In this document: piece after piece, positions 49,449 through 58,401 of the stretch | How positions within the stretch are numbered: the stretch's first letter is position 1 | Layout of the letters: every line of letters begins with the position of its first letter | From: Pyxidicoccus trucidator | GTDB lineage: Bacteria; Myxococcota; Myxococcia; Myxococcales; Myxococcaceae | Reading direction: 5' to 3' | Length of the DNA: 64,000 nucleotides | Assembly: GCF_010894435.1 (NCBI RefSeq) | Contig: NZ_JAAIXZ010000006.1 | Span: 310,001-374,000 of the forward strand | The notes under the pieces: generated by a model | Databases searched by the model: none | What the model was told of the DNA's origin: nothing | The model's input: the letters and a program-made list of their open reading frames with translations, nothing else | Program-made: the position numbers and the translations under genes

Positions 49449-49558
49449 AGCCGCGCCGGGGAGTGGGGCCCGGGCGTGCCCCCTCCCTCCCCCTGGAAGG
49501 GAGCGGGCTACCCCCGGGATTCCCGCACACCCGGCGGCTCCCGTAAGCTGCCTGTCCG

Positions 49559-50842
49559 ATGAACACCCATCCCGCTCTGGGCGAGGAGACACCCGCCAAT
49601 GACCTGCGCGCCCGCGTGCGGGAGGTGCTGGAACGCCGCAAGCTGACGGACAGCGTGTCCGCCGAGCAGGCCACCGCCTCCTGGGAACAGGACCGCTTCG
49701 TGGCCCGCGCCCGCGCGCTCTTCTACGCGCGGATGATGTTCCTCACCCTGGGCCTGCTCATCCTCGCCGTGCCCGCGTGGAGCGGCTACTTCGGCCTCAC
49801 CGGCCCGTTCGCCTTCGTGGGCTACTTCACGATGCTGCTCTACAGCGTCGCGAACCTGCTGGTCATCGACCACCCGAAGGCCGGCCGCTGGGTGACGTAC
49901 ACCACGCTCTGCCTCGACCTGACCATCATGGTCGTGCTCATCGCCAAGCCCGTGGTGGGCGGCGGTCTGCAGAGCCCGCTGCTGGCCACCCAGCTGCTCT
50001 TCACCACGCTGTTCTCCATCCTCTACCCCAAGCCGCTGGCCATCCTCCCGCCGCTGCTGGCGCTGCCGATTACGACGCGCCTCGACTTGCTCCTCAACCG
50101 CTCGGTGACGGCGGTGGAGCTGCTGACGCTGCTCTGGTACCTCGCGCTCAACTTCATCATCGTCTACGTGCTGGTGTACCTGAACGAGCGCGAGGCCACC
50201 GCCCACCGCGAGGTGGTGTCCCTCCAGGGCGACCTGAAGGAGCTGGCGGTGGTGGAGGAGCGCAACCGGCTGGCGCGCGAGATCCACGATGGCCTGGGCG
50301 CGTCGCTCTCGTCGATGATCATCCAGGCCGAGTACATCCTGAACCTCACGCGTGAGGACGGCCTGCGCTCGGAGATCCGCGAGCTGAAGCTCACCGCGGA
50401 GGAGTCCATCGAAGAGCTGCGCCGCAACCTGCGGATGATGCGCGAGGACTTCGAGCTGGATCAGGGCCTGGAGGACTACGCGAAGACGTTCCGCGAGCGC
50501 ACCGGCCTGGACATCCGCTTCGAGCGCACCGGCCTGCAGCGCAAGCTGTCCCCGGACGCGCAGCTGGCGCTGTTCCGCATCCTCCAGGAGTCGCTGTCCA
50601 ACGCGGTGAAACACGCGGAGGCCAAGACCGTGAATGTGCGGCTCGACTTCAGCGAGGACCGCGTGCACCTCATCGTCCGCGACGACGGCAAGGGCTTCGA
50701 CCCGGCCCGTACGCCGCGCGGCCACTACGGCCTGCTGAACATGCGCGAGCGCGCCATGAAGCTCGGCGGCCAGCTCATCGTGGACTCGGCGCCGGGCGCT
50801 GGAGCCCAGGTGGCCTTCTCCCTTCCCTGCACGCCCTCATGA
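49559..50842 (+). CDS. Sensor histidine kinase, NarL-partner type
   Basis: A 427-residue integral-membrane histidine kinase. A short cytoplasmic N-terminus is followed by about six membrane helices (about 57-215; FLTLGLLILAVPAWSGYFGL, LLFTTLFSILYPKPLAIL, ALNFIIVYVLVYL). A HisKA_3 domain carries the phosphoacceptor His243 in REIHDGLGASLSSM, and the HATPase_c domain has NAVKHAEAKTV and DDGKGFDPARTPRGHYGL. The sensor is membrane-embedded without a periplasmic domain. The stop overlaps the start of the response regulator gene (ATGA), so both are made together. Confidence 0.92.
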   Translation: MNTHPALGEETPANDLRARVREVLERRKLTDSVSAEQATASWEQDRFVARARALFYARMMFLTLGLLILAVPAWSGYFGLTGPFAFVGYFTMLLYSVANLLVIDHPKAGRWVTYTTLCLDLTIMVVLIAKPVVGGGLQSPLLATQLLFTTLFSILYPKPLAILPPLLALPITTRLDLLLNRSVTAVELLTLLWYLALNFIIVYVLVYLNEREATAHREVVSLQGDLKELAVVEERNRLAREIHDGLGASLSSMIIQAEYILNLTREDGLRSEIRELKLTAEESIEELRRNLRMMREDFELDQGLEDYAKTFRERTGLDIRFERTGLQRKLSPDAQLALFRILQESLSNAVKHAEAKTVNVRLDFSEDRVHLIVRDDGKGFDPARTPRGHYGLLNMRERAMKLGGQLIVDSAPGAGAQVAFSLPCTPS

Positions 50843-51594
50843 CCGGAGTCCCCGTGGACGCCCCGCAGCCTCCCGCCGCGCCCCCTACGACGCCCATCCG
50901 CGTCTTCGTGGTGGAAGACCAGACGAAGATCCTCAAGAACCAGCTCCGCCTCTTCGAGGGCCACCAGGACATCGACATCGTCGGCACCGCGCTGTCCGGC
51001 GAGGCCGCGCTGGACGAGGTGCCGAAGCTGATGCCGGACGTGCTCCTGCTGGACCTGGGGCTGCCGCGCATGAGCGGTATCGACGTGACGCGCGAGGTGA
51101 AGGCGCGCTTCCCGCAGATTGAAATCCTCATCTTCACCATCTTCGACGAGGAGGACAAAGTGCTGGAGGCGGTGAAGGCCGGCGCGTCCGGCTACCTCCT
51201 CAAGGGCGCCCCGGTGGACAAGATCATCGAGGCCATCAAGGAGGTCCGCGCGGGCGGCACCGTCATCCAGCCCAACCTCGCCCGCCGGCTGCTGCGCCAC
51301 TTCCGCGTGGACCCGGACAGCGGCCCCGTGCCCACCGAGCCCGTGGCCGCCCCCGAGCCCCCGCCGGAGGCCCCGTCCCAGCAGGAGCCCCCGCTCAAGC
51401 CCCTGTCGGACCGCGAGCGGGAAATCCTCCAGCTCATCGCCAAGGGCGTGTCGAACAGCGAGGCGGCCCGCCTCCTCACCCTCAGCAAGGCCACCATCCG
51501 GACCCACCTGGAGCACATCTACCGGAAGCTGGAGGTGACCAACCGCGTCGAGGCCGTCACCGAGGGCATCCGCAAGGGCCTGATTTCCGTGTGA
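50839..51594 (+). CDS. NarL/LuxR-type response regulator
   Basis: A 251-residue transcription regulator. The receiver domain has the acidic pocket Glu26-Asp27 (VVEDQTK), phosphoacceptor Asp72 (LLLDLGLP), and the Lys in GYLLKG. A Pro/Glu-rich linker (about 155-185) leads to a GerE/LuxR helix-turn-helix (SDREREILQLIAKGVSNSEA then TIRTHLEHIYRKLEVTNR). It is the partner of the membrane kinase just upstream; the genes share an ATGA overlap. Targets cannot be read here. Confidence 0.94.
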   Translation: MTGVPVDAPQPPAAPPTTPIRVFVVEDQTKILKNQLRLFEGHQDIDIVGTALSGEAALDEVPKLMPDVLLLDLGLPRMSGIDVTREVKARFPQIEILIFTIFDEEDKVLEAVKAGASGYLLKGAPVDKIIEAIKEVRAGGTVIQPNLARRLLRHFRVDPDSGPVPTEPVAAPEPPPEAPSQQEPPLKPLSDREREILQLIAKGVSNSEAARLLTLSKATIRTHLEHIYRKLEVTNRVEAVTEGIRKGLISV

Positions 51595-51692
51595 ATCGGA
51601 AGCGTTGTCCTACCTTTGCTCCAGGTCGGTTCGCGCGGTTCGGATGTGAAGCGTCTCCAGGCCGGCCAGCACTGGAGGCTGGCATGCCCCTC

Positions 51693-51950
51693 CTACTTGC
51701 CTTGCTTTGGCTTCGCGTTGCGCGAACGTTTCTTGAGTAGAGCCGCGCAACGTTCGCAGTCCATCCGGCCAGCAGGCGTGTCCACGAAGCACTCGGTACC
51801 GCCGTCCGGTCCTCCAGAGAACCATACCTGCGGCGTGCACTTCTCCACGACCGCCGTCTTCGGCTTCGGCTCTTGGACCACAGCCGAAGATGCTGGTGCC
51901 TCCGAGAGCAGGAGAACAGGAACGATGGCGAGCCAGTTGATGAGTGTCAT
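51693..51950 (-). CDS. Small secreted protein of unknown function
   Basis: An 85-residue protein with a signal peptide (MTLINWLAIVPVLLLSEAPA). The mature part has four Cys (VEKCTPQVWF, GTECFVDTPAGRMDCERCAA) and a basic tail (KKRSRNAKPKQGK). GGTGAAAGG runs straight into the ATG. Its start lies four bases after the GH5 gene stop, so both are one unit. The CxxC pair suggests a disulfide or metal site. No family recognised. Confidence 0.65.
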   Translation of the reverse strand: MTLINWLAIVPVLLLSEAPASSAVVQEPKPKTAVVEKCTPQVWFSGGPDGGTECFVDTPAGRMDCERCAALLKKRSRNAKPKQGK

Positions 51951-51954
51951 CCTT

Positions 51955-53193
51955 TCACCGAGCCTCGGCTGCCGCCTCGATGACGAGGTCCGCGTACCGA
52001 TTCGCCGGGTCATCCGGAGTGGTGCCGTCGCGGAAGTAGAACGTGTGCGAGTCCCACGCGTCGGGCCGCGCGTCATTGGCGAACATCCACAGCGCCCCGC
52101 CGCCCACGCCCTCCTCGCGCATGCACTCCAGCCAGCCGCGATACAGCGCGCGGCGCTGCGACAGGTCCATGTCGCCCTCGTTGCGCAGCCCGAGCTCCCC
52201 GACGAACAGCGGCTTGCCCAGGCTCCGCGCAATCGCGGCGTGCTCCATGATCCACTTCGCCCCCGCCAGCGCGGTCCCCGGTCCGTCCAGCCCCCATGCC
52301 TCTGGGTAGAAGTGCACCGACGCGAAGTCGATGAACGGTGACGCCGTGTTCCGCGCGAAGCTCGAGCCCGGTGTCCGCAGCATCGTCGTGCCCACCACCG
52401 CCCAGAACGCCGCGTCGTAGCCCTCTGGAGACGGCTCGAAGCCCTCCTCCCCCGTGCCCACCAGGTGCCCGGGCGCGTGCGCCTTCACCTCCCGCGCCAC
52501 GTCGTCAATCCACGCACGCAGCTTCACGCCCTCCCTGTCCAACCCCCGCCCGCGCGGCTCGTTGAGCAATTCCCACGCGAGCACCGCCGGGTGGTCTCCG
52601 TAGCGGATGCCGTCCACCGTGTTCACCCGGTTCAACACCCCCACCACGTGCGCCTTGTAGTGCGCCACCACCGACGGCTCCGTGAAGAAGCGCGAGTCCC
52701 CCTCCACCGCCCCGGGCAGCCCCGCCCACTCCACGTACTGCCGCGCGCCGCCGTACGCGTCCCAGTAGTTCCCCAGCGTGAGCACCAGCCGCACCCCGTG
52801 CACCCGCGCCCGCGCGAGCACCCGGTCCAACCCGATGAATGCCGCCTCGTCGTACTGGAGCGGTGCCACCTGGATGGCGCTGTCCCCCACCTTGTCCACC
52901 GCGTCGTTGTGGCCGTTGGTCCGCACCGCGCGCACGCCCAGCGCCGCCGCCTTGGCCAGCACCTCCTCCACGACGGGAGACTCCGGCAGGCCGCGCCGCA
53001 CGTCGCGCGTGGCCTCTTCCTGGAGGAAGTACGCGTTGAGCACCATGCTGCCCGAAGGCAGCCGGTCCAACTGCTGCGCCGGGCCTCCCACGCAGTCGGC
53101 CGCCACCGCCTCCAGCATCACCGGCTCGCCCTCGCCACACGCACTGAGCGTCAGAGCCAGCACCGCAGAGGTGCTCCGGAAATGGGAGGCCAT
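51955..53193 (-). CDS. GH5-type glycoside hydrolase lipoprotein (beta-mannanase-like)
   Basis: A 412-residue lipoprotein. Signal RSTSAVLALTLSAC gives lipidated Cys at 19. The catalytic domain is a TIM barrel of GH5 type: acid/base Glu in AWELLNEPRG and nucleophile Glu in PLFVGELGLR, with NGHNDAVD and VHFYPEAWG stretches. This pattern is closest to endo-beta-1,4-mannanase-like members, but substrate specificity is inferred. It is anchored to the envelope. The 85-residue secreted gene follows directly. Divergent from the ABC transporter. Confidence 0.82.
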   Translation of the reverse strand: MASHFRSTSAVLALTLSACGEGEPVMLEAVAADCVGGPAQQLDRLPSGSMVLNAYFLQEEATRDVRRGLPESPVVEEVLAKAAALGVRAVRTNGHNDAVDKVGDSAIQVAPLQYDEAAFIGLDRVLARARVHGVRLVLTLGNYWDAYGGARQYVEWAGLPGAVEGDSRFFTEPSVVAHYKAHVVGVLNRVNTVDGIRYGDHPAVLAWELLNEPRGRGLDREGVKLRAWIDDVAREVKAHAPGHLVGTGEEGFEPSPEGYDAAFWAVVGTTMLRTPGSSFARNTASPFIDFASVHFYPEAWGLDGPGTALAGAKWIMEHAAIARSLGKPLFVGELGLRNEGDMDLSQRRALYRGWLECMREEGVGGGALWMFANDARPDAWDSHTFYFRDGTTPDDPANRYADLVIEAAAEAR

Positions 53194-53259
53194 GGTCCCA
53201 TGCTACCGGCCTCGCGCACCTTGCGCACCGGCCCCGTGGATCCGCTAGGTTCACCCGAC

Positions 53260-54141
53260 ATGGAGCTCAGACTGGAAGGCGTGTCGAAGACCTACCCCAA
53301 CGGCACCCGCGCGTTGCAGGGTGTGAATCTCACCATTCCCCGCGGCATGTTCGGCCTGCTCGGGCCCAATGGCGCCGGCAAGTCCACGCTGATGCGCAGC
53401 ATCGCCACACTGCAGGACGTGGACACGGGCACCCTGACGTTCGACGGCATCGACGTGCGCCGCGACAAGGACAAGCTGCGCGAGGTGCTCGGCTACCTGC
53501 CCCAGGACTTCGGCGTGTACCCCAAGGTGACAGCCTGGGACATGCTCGACCACCTCGCCCAGCTCAAGGGCCTGGCCCAGCGAGGCCCCCGCCATGACGC
53601 GGTGAAGGCCCTCCTCCAGAAGACCAACCTCTGGGAGCACCGCGACAGGCGGCTCGGCGGCTTCTCCGGCGGCATGAAGCAACGCTTCGGCATCGCCCAG
53701 GCGCTGCTCGGCAACCCCAAGCTGCTCATCGTCGACGAGCCCACCGCCGGCCTCGACCCCGCCGAGCGCTTCCGCTTCCACAACCTGCTCGCCGAAATCA
53801 GCACCGACGTCGTCGTGCTGCTGTCCACGCACATCGTCTCGGACGTCGCGGACCTCTGCCAGAACATGGCCATCCTCGCCCAGGGCAACGTCGTCCTCAG
53901 CGGGCACCCGCTGAAGCTCGTGGACTCGCTCCAGCAGCGCGTGTGGAAGCGCTTCATCACCCAGCAGGAGGAGCTGGACGCGCTGATGAAGGTGCTGGAG
54001 GTCATCGCCGTGCGCCGCGTGGCCGGCCAGCGGCTCGTCCACGTCTACGCGGACACCCAGCCTCCGGGCTTCGAACCCGCGAGCCCCGACCTGGAGGACG
54101 TCTACTTCCACGCCCTCTCCCGCGCTCAGAAGCAGGCCTGA
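53260..54141 (+). CDS. ABC transporter ATP-binding protein
   Basis: A 293-residue ABC ATPase. Walker A GPNGAGKST (35-43), Q-loop YLPQDFGVYP, signature FSGGMKQRFGIAQALL, Walker B LLIVDEPTAG, and switch His in STHIVSDV. The C-terminal extension (about 225-293) is typical of ABC-2 exporters. The gene ends 12 bases before the permease-peptidase gene, so they form one unit. It powers export by that permease; the substrate is unknown. Confidence 0.94.
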   Translation: MELRLEGVSKTYPNGTRALQGVNLTIPRGMFGLLGPNGAGKSTLMRSIATLQDVDTGTLTFDGIDVRRDKDKLREVLGYLPQDFGVYPKVTAWDMLDHLAQLKGLAQRGPRHDAVKALLQKTNLWEHRDRRLGGFSGGMKQRFGIAQALLGNPKLLIVDEPTAGLDPAERFRFHNLLAEISTDVVVLLSTHIVSDVADLCQNMAILAQGNVVLSGHPLKLVDSLQQRVWKRFITQQEELDALMKVLEVIAVRRVAGQRLVHVYADTQPPGFEPASPDLEDVYFHALSRAQKQA

Positions 54142-54153
54142 GGAGGGCACACC

Positions 54154-57100
54154 ATGTTCTCAGCCCTCGTGTTCTTCGAGCTGCGGCGCCGGGTGAAGAT
54201 GATCTCCACCTGGGTCTACGCCGCGGTGCTTGCCAGCGCCGGGCTCCTGCTGGCGCTGGCCCTGGGTGGCGTATTCAAGGGCCTCTCGGCGTCCTCGGGC
54301 GCCGAGCGCGTCGCCGCCAACAGCCCCCACACCCTCTTCTCCACCATCATCGCGGTGGCCTTGTTCGGCCTGCTCATGCTGGGCGCCGTCTTCGGTCAGG
54401 CCGCGTACCAGGACTTCGGCCACGGCACGTGGATGCTCATCTTCACGAAGAACGTGAAGAAGGCGCCGTACCTCCTCGGCCGGTTCCTGGGTGCCTACGT
54501 CTTCAGCGCGCTGCTGCTGCTGGCCATCCTCCCCGGCCTCGCGGTTGGCTTGCTGGTGGCGTGGATCAAGGATCCGTCCCAGATCACCACGCACCAGACG
54601 GCCGCGTACCTGTGGCCCTACGTCCTGGGGGTGTGGCCCACGCTCTTCTTCGCAGGCGCCCTCTTCTTCGCGCTGGCCGCCATCACCCGGCGCATGGCCC
54701 CGGTGTACGTGGGCGTCGTCGTCCTGGTGATGGGCCATAGCGTCATCACCGCCGCCATCGCGGACGTGCAGTACCAGGCCCTGGGCTCGCTGCTGGACCC
54801 GTTCGGCTTCATCACCTTCGACACCGTGACGCGGTACTGGACGCCCGCCGAGCGCAACCAGGACCTGGTGCCCCTGCTCGGGCCGATGCTCGCCAACCGC
54901 CTGCTCTGGCTCGCGGTCGGCGCCGCGCTGCTGGGGCTGGCCGTGGCGCGCTTCAGCACCACCGTGGAAGAGCACAGCGGCCGGAGCGCCGCTCGCGAGC
55001 CGGCCACTCCGGCGCCCATCGCCCTGCCCTCCACCCGTGCCGCGCCCACGACGGGAAGCTGGCTGCTCACCGCCGCGTCCTCCGCGTGGCTGGCGTTCCG
55101 CGACATCCTCCGCTCGCCGGTGTTCTGGTCCTTCGTCGTGGCAGGGCTCACCTTCGTCATCCTGGGAGTGGTCCTCTCCACCCAGATCTTCGGCACGCCG
55201 ACGTACCCCGTCACCTGGCAGGTGCTGGAGCTGGCGATGGGCACCTTCCGCCCCTTCTCCCTCATCACCATCACCTTCTACGCGGGGGAGCTGGTGTGGA
55301 AGGAGCGCGACGCGGGGCTCGGCGACATCGTGGACGCCACGCGCGCCCCGACGTGGGTGGCCTACGCCGGCAAGCTGGGGGCGCTGCTGCTGGTCGCGCT
55401 CTCGCTCAAGGGGGTGGTGGCCGCCGCCGCGCTCCTGACGCAGGTGGGCCGCGGCTTCTTCGACATCGACTGGAGCCTCTACTTCACCCAGCTCATCGTC
55501 CTGGACTACCTGCGCGACGTGCTGCTGTGCGTGCTCGCGTTCTTCGCCCAGGTGCTCATCCACCAGAAGTACCTCGCGTACCTGGTGATGGTGCTCTACT
55601 TCGTGGCCCAGGCCGCGCTGGGCCTGCTGGGCATCGAGGACAACCTCGTCCGCTACGCCTCCGAGCCCACGGTGCGGTACTCGGACCTGAACCGCTACGC
55701 CAACTTCCTGCCGGTGGTCTTCTGGCACCGGCTGTACTGGTACGGGCTGGCGATGCTGCTCGTCCTCACGGGCTACCTGCTCACCGTGCGCGGACGCGAG
55801 GCCCGCTGGCGGGAGCGATGGGCCACGGCGAAGGCCCGGCGCTCCACGGCGTGGACGCTGACCGCCGCGGTGTCGCTGCTCGTCTTCGTGGGGGCCGGGG
55901 CGTTCATCTTCTACAACACCCATGTCCTCAACCCGTACGTCACGGCGAAGGACACGGAGCGCGAGACGGCCCGCTACGAGAAGGAGTTCAAGTCCTTCGC
56001 GGCGCTCCCCCACCCGCGCATCATCGCCGCGGACGTCACCTTCCACATCTACCCGGAGGAGCTGCGGCTGGAGTCGCTCGGCACCTACCGCGTGCGCAAC
56101 AAGACGCAGGCGCCCATCTCCAAGGTGCTCCTCAGCCTCCCGAGGGAGGCGCGGGTGCGGAGGCTGTCCCTCGCCGGTGTGGACAAGGCCACGTCCCATG
56201 ACGAGCGGCTGGGCCTCTTCGTCTACGAGCTGCCCACGCCCCTGGCTCCCGGCGCCGAGGCCGACCTCGCCTTCGACCTGGAGTTCGGCACGCGCGGCTT
56301 CACGCATGGCCAGCAGCGCACGGACATCGCCGGCAACGGCACGTTCTTCAACAACAACAACCTGCCGGTGCTCGGCTACGTGGAGGACGCGGAGCTGGAC
56401 GAGGACGGAGACCGCAAGGAGTACGGCCTCGCTGCCAGGCCGGGCTGGCCGGACCGCGATGACCCGAAGGCGCTGGAGAACAACTACATCCGCACGGACT
56501 CGGACTTCATCTCCTTCCAGGCCACGGTGAGCACGTCCGCGGATCAGCTTGCCATTGCTCCGGGCTACCTGGAGAAGGAGTGGACCGAGGGTGACCGGCG
56601 CTTCTTCCGCTACAAGATGGACCAGCCCATCCTCAACTTCTTCTCCGTGCTGTCCGCGCGCTACGAGGTGATGCGCGACACGTGGCGGGACGTGAAGCTG
56701 GAGATCTACCACCACCCCACGCACACCTACGCGCTGGACCGGATGATGCACGGCATGAAGGACGCGCTGGAGTACTGCAGCGCGAGCTTCGGGCCCTACC
56801 AGCACCGGCAGGCGCGCATCCTCGAGTTTCCCCGGTACGCGACGTTCGCCCAGGCCTTCCCCAACACCATCCCCTACTCGGAGGCCATCGGCTTCATCGC
56901 CCGGGTGCGCGAGGGCGAGGCCGACGACGTGGACTACCCGTACTACGTCACCGCGCACGAAATCGCCCACCAGTGGTGGGCCCACCAGGTGGTCGGCGGC
57001 CGCGCGCAGGGCGCCACCATGACGTCCGAGACGATGGCGCAGTACTCGGCGCTGATGGTGATGAAGCACCGGTACGGGGCGAAGAAGATGAAGCGCTTCC

Positions 57101-57756
57101 TCAAGTTCGAGCTCGACCGCTACCTCATGGGCCGCGCCATGGAGCGGAAGAAGGAGGTGCCCCTGTCACGCGTGGAGAACCAGCCCTACATCCACTACCA
57201 GAAGGGCAGCCTCGTCATGTACGCGCTGCAGGACTTCATCGGCGAGGAGCGCGTCAACCGCGCCCTCAAGCGCTACGTGGAGAAGGTGCGCTTCCGGGGT
57301 CCGCCGTACACGGGCTCCAGCGAGCTGCTCGGCTTCCTCCGCGAGGAGACGCCCCCGGAGTACCAGTACCTCCTCGAGGACCTCTTCGAGACCATCACCC
57401 TCTACGACAACCGCGCCGTGTCCGCGACAATGCGGAAGAACGCCCAGGGGACATGGGACGTCACCGTCAAGGTGATGGCGAAGAAGTACCGGAGCGACGA
57501 CAAGGGCACCCAGACGGAGCTCGACTTCAACGACTGGATGGACGTGGGCGCGCTCGACGAGAAGGGCGAGGCCCTCTTCCTGGAGAAGCGCAAGGTGCCC
57601 AAGGGCGAGTCGGAGATTACGTTCACCGTCCCCGTGAAGCCCGCGGAGGTGGGAGTCGATCCGCTCAACGTGCTCATCGACCGCACGGGCAACGACAACG
57701 TGACGGAGCCCACCGAGGGAGAGCCGGTGGCGATGGGCCCGCCTCCCACGCGCTGA
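54154..57756 (+). CDS. ABC-2 permease fused to M1-family aminopeptidase
   Basis: A 1200-residue fusion. The first about 600 residues hold two ABC-2-like membrane halves, each with several helices (for example VVLVMGHSVITAAIADVQ and LVMVLYFVAQAALGLLGI). A periplasmic gluzincin domain follows: the zinc motif HEIAHQWW (His935, Glu936, His939) and the third ligand Glu959 in TSETMAQYSALM; the spacing is one residue longer than in classical M1 enzymes, as in this fused subfamily. The aromatic QKGSLVMYALQDFIGEE region is M1-like. Such fusions recur in Bacteroidetes and myxobacteria. The peptidase may trim the exported peptide or act on a passing substrate. Confidence 0.9.
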   Translation: MFSALVFFELRRRVKMISTWVYAAVLASAGLLLALALGGVFKGLSASSGAERVAANSPHTLFSTIIAVALFGLLMLGAVFGQAAYQDFGHGTWMLIFTKNVKKAPYLLGRFLGAYVFSALLLLAILPGLAVGLLVAWIKDPSQITTHQTAAYLWPYVLGVWPTLFFAGALFFALAAITRRMAPVYVGVVVLVMGHSVITAAIADVQYQALGSLLDPFGFITFDTVTRYWTPAERNQDLVPLLGPMLANRLLWLAVGAALLGLAVARFSTTVEEHSGRSAAREPATPAPIALPSTRAAPTTGSWLLTAASSAWLAFRDILRSPVFWSFVVAGLTFVILGVVLSTQIFGTPTYPVTWQVLELAMGTFRPFSLITITFYAGELVWKERDAGLGDIVDATRAPTWVAYAGKLGALLLVALSLKGVVAAAALLTQVGRGFFDIDWSLYFTQLIVLDYLRDVLLCVLAFFAQVLIHQKYLAYLVMVLYFVAQAALGLLGIEDNLVRYASEPTVRYSDLNRYANFLPVVFWHRLYWYGLAMLLVLTGYLLTVRGREARWRERWATAKARRSTAWTLTAAVSLLVFVGAGAFIFYNTHVLNPYVTAKDTERETARYEKEFKSFAALPHPRIIAADVTFHIYPEELRLESLGTYRVRNKTQAPISKVLLSLPREARVRRLSLAGVDKATSHDERLGLFVYELPTPLAPGAEADLAFDLEFGTRGFTHGQQRTDIAGNGTFFNNNNLPVLGYVEDAELDEDGDRKEYGLAARPGWPDRDDPKALENNYIRTDSDFISFQATVSTSADQLAIAPGYLEKEWTEGDRRFFRYKMDQPILNFFSVLSARYEVMRDTWRDVKLEIYHHPTHTYALDRMMHGMKDALEYCSASFGPYQHRQARILEFPRYATFAQAFPNTIPYSEAIGFIARVREGEADDVDYPYYVTAHEIAHQWWAHQVVGGRAQGATMTSETMAQYSALMVMKHRYGAKKMKRFLKFELDRYLMGRAMERKKEVPLSRVENQPYIHYQKGSLVMYALQDFIGEERVNRALKRYVEKVRFRGPPYTGSSELLGFLREETPPEYQYLLEDLFETITLYDNRAVSATMRKNAQGTWDVTVKVMAKKYRSDDKGTQTELDFNDWMDVGALDEKGEALFLEKRKVPKGESEITFTVPVKPAEVGVDPLNVLIDRTGNDNVTEPTEGEPVAMGPPPTR

Positions 57757-57768
57757 GCGGGGGCTGCT

Positions 57769-57790
57769 CCCGGCGGAGTCCTCCGCCGGG
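57769..57790. terminator. Hairpin between convergent genes
   Basis: Arms cccggcgga / tccgccggg (9 bases, perfect) around GTCC lie between the ABC-M1 gene and the DUF2378 gene. No T tract is present, but the position suggests a bidirectional terminator. Confidence 0.6.
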
Positions 57791-57795
57791 GGCCG

Positions 57796-58329
57796 TCACC
57801 AGCGGATGCGCAGGTCGAAGCCGTTGGGCGACTCTTGGCGCTCCACTTCCACGCGGGGCGCGGTGGCGCCGGCCTGCCGCAGGGCGCCCTCGCACGTGCC
57901 CGCGGCGGCATCCGCCGGGAAGGGGTAGCCGCGAAACCGCACGCGCCAGTCGGCGGGGGCCAGCTGCTCGGTCTGGATGTCCACGGGAGAGACCACCGAG
58001 CTGAAGCTCAGCGCCACGCGCTTCATCGCCCGCTCGGGGCCGGCCATCTTCAGGGCCATGCCCACCACGCGCCCCACGAGCGTGTCGAAGTAGGCGCGCA
58101 CCATCTCCCGGCCCAGCTCCCGCAGCGATTCCTTGCGCTCGCGGTCCGGGAAGAGGTGACACACCGCCGCCTCCTGGCAGGCGAGGTACACGGAGGCCGG
58201 ATAGGTGGCGCGAGGCTTGTCCACGTCGTACCCCGCCGCCAGGAAGTCGGCGCGCAGCTTCGTGCCGGGCTTCGTGTAGCGGACGAGGGACTCGAACAAC
58301 GTGGACTGGACGGTGACCTCGGTCGACAT
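57796..58329 (-). CDS. DUF2378 (TIGR02265) family protein
   Basis: A 177-residue protein of a family abundant in myxobacteria, with segments LFESLVRYTKPGTKLRADFL, DKPRATYPASVYLACQEA and KESLRELGREMVRAYFDTLV. The second half (MAGPERAMKRVALSFSSVVS) is beta-rich. Function unknown. The ATG at 58329 gives the common family start MSTEVTVQSTLF; a GTG at 58341 adds four residues. It converges with the ABC-M1 gene. Confidence 0.82.
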   Translation of the reverse strand: MSTEVTVQSTLFESLVRYTKPGTKLRADFLAAGYDVDKPRATYPASVYLACQEAAVCHLFPDRERKESLRELGREMVRAYFDTLVGRVVGMALKMAGPERAMKRVALSFSSVVSPVDIQTEQLAPADWRVRFRGYPFPADAAAGTCEGALRQAGATAPRVEVERQESPNGFDLRIRW

Positions 58330-58401
58330 GCGTAGGGACACGGTATGGGACTCGGGGCGACCTGGGAAGTTGGCGGCGAGGCCCTGCCATGACGCACCTG
58401 C

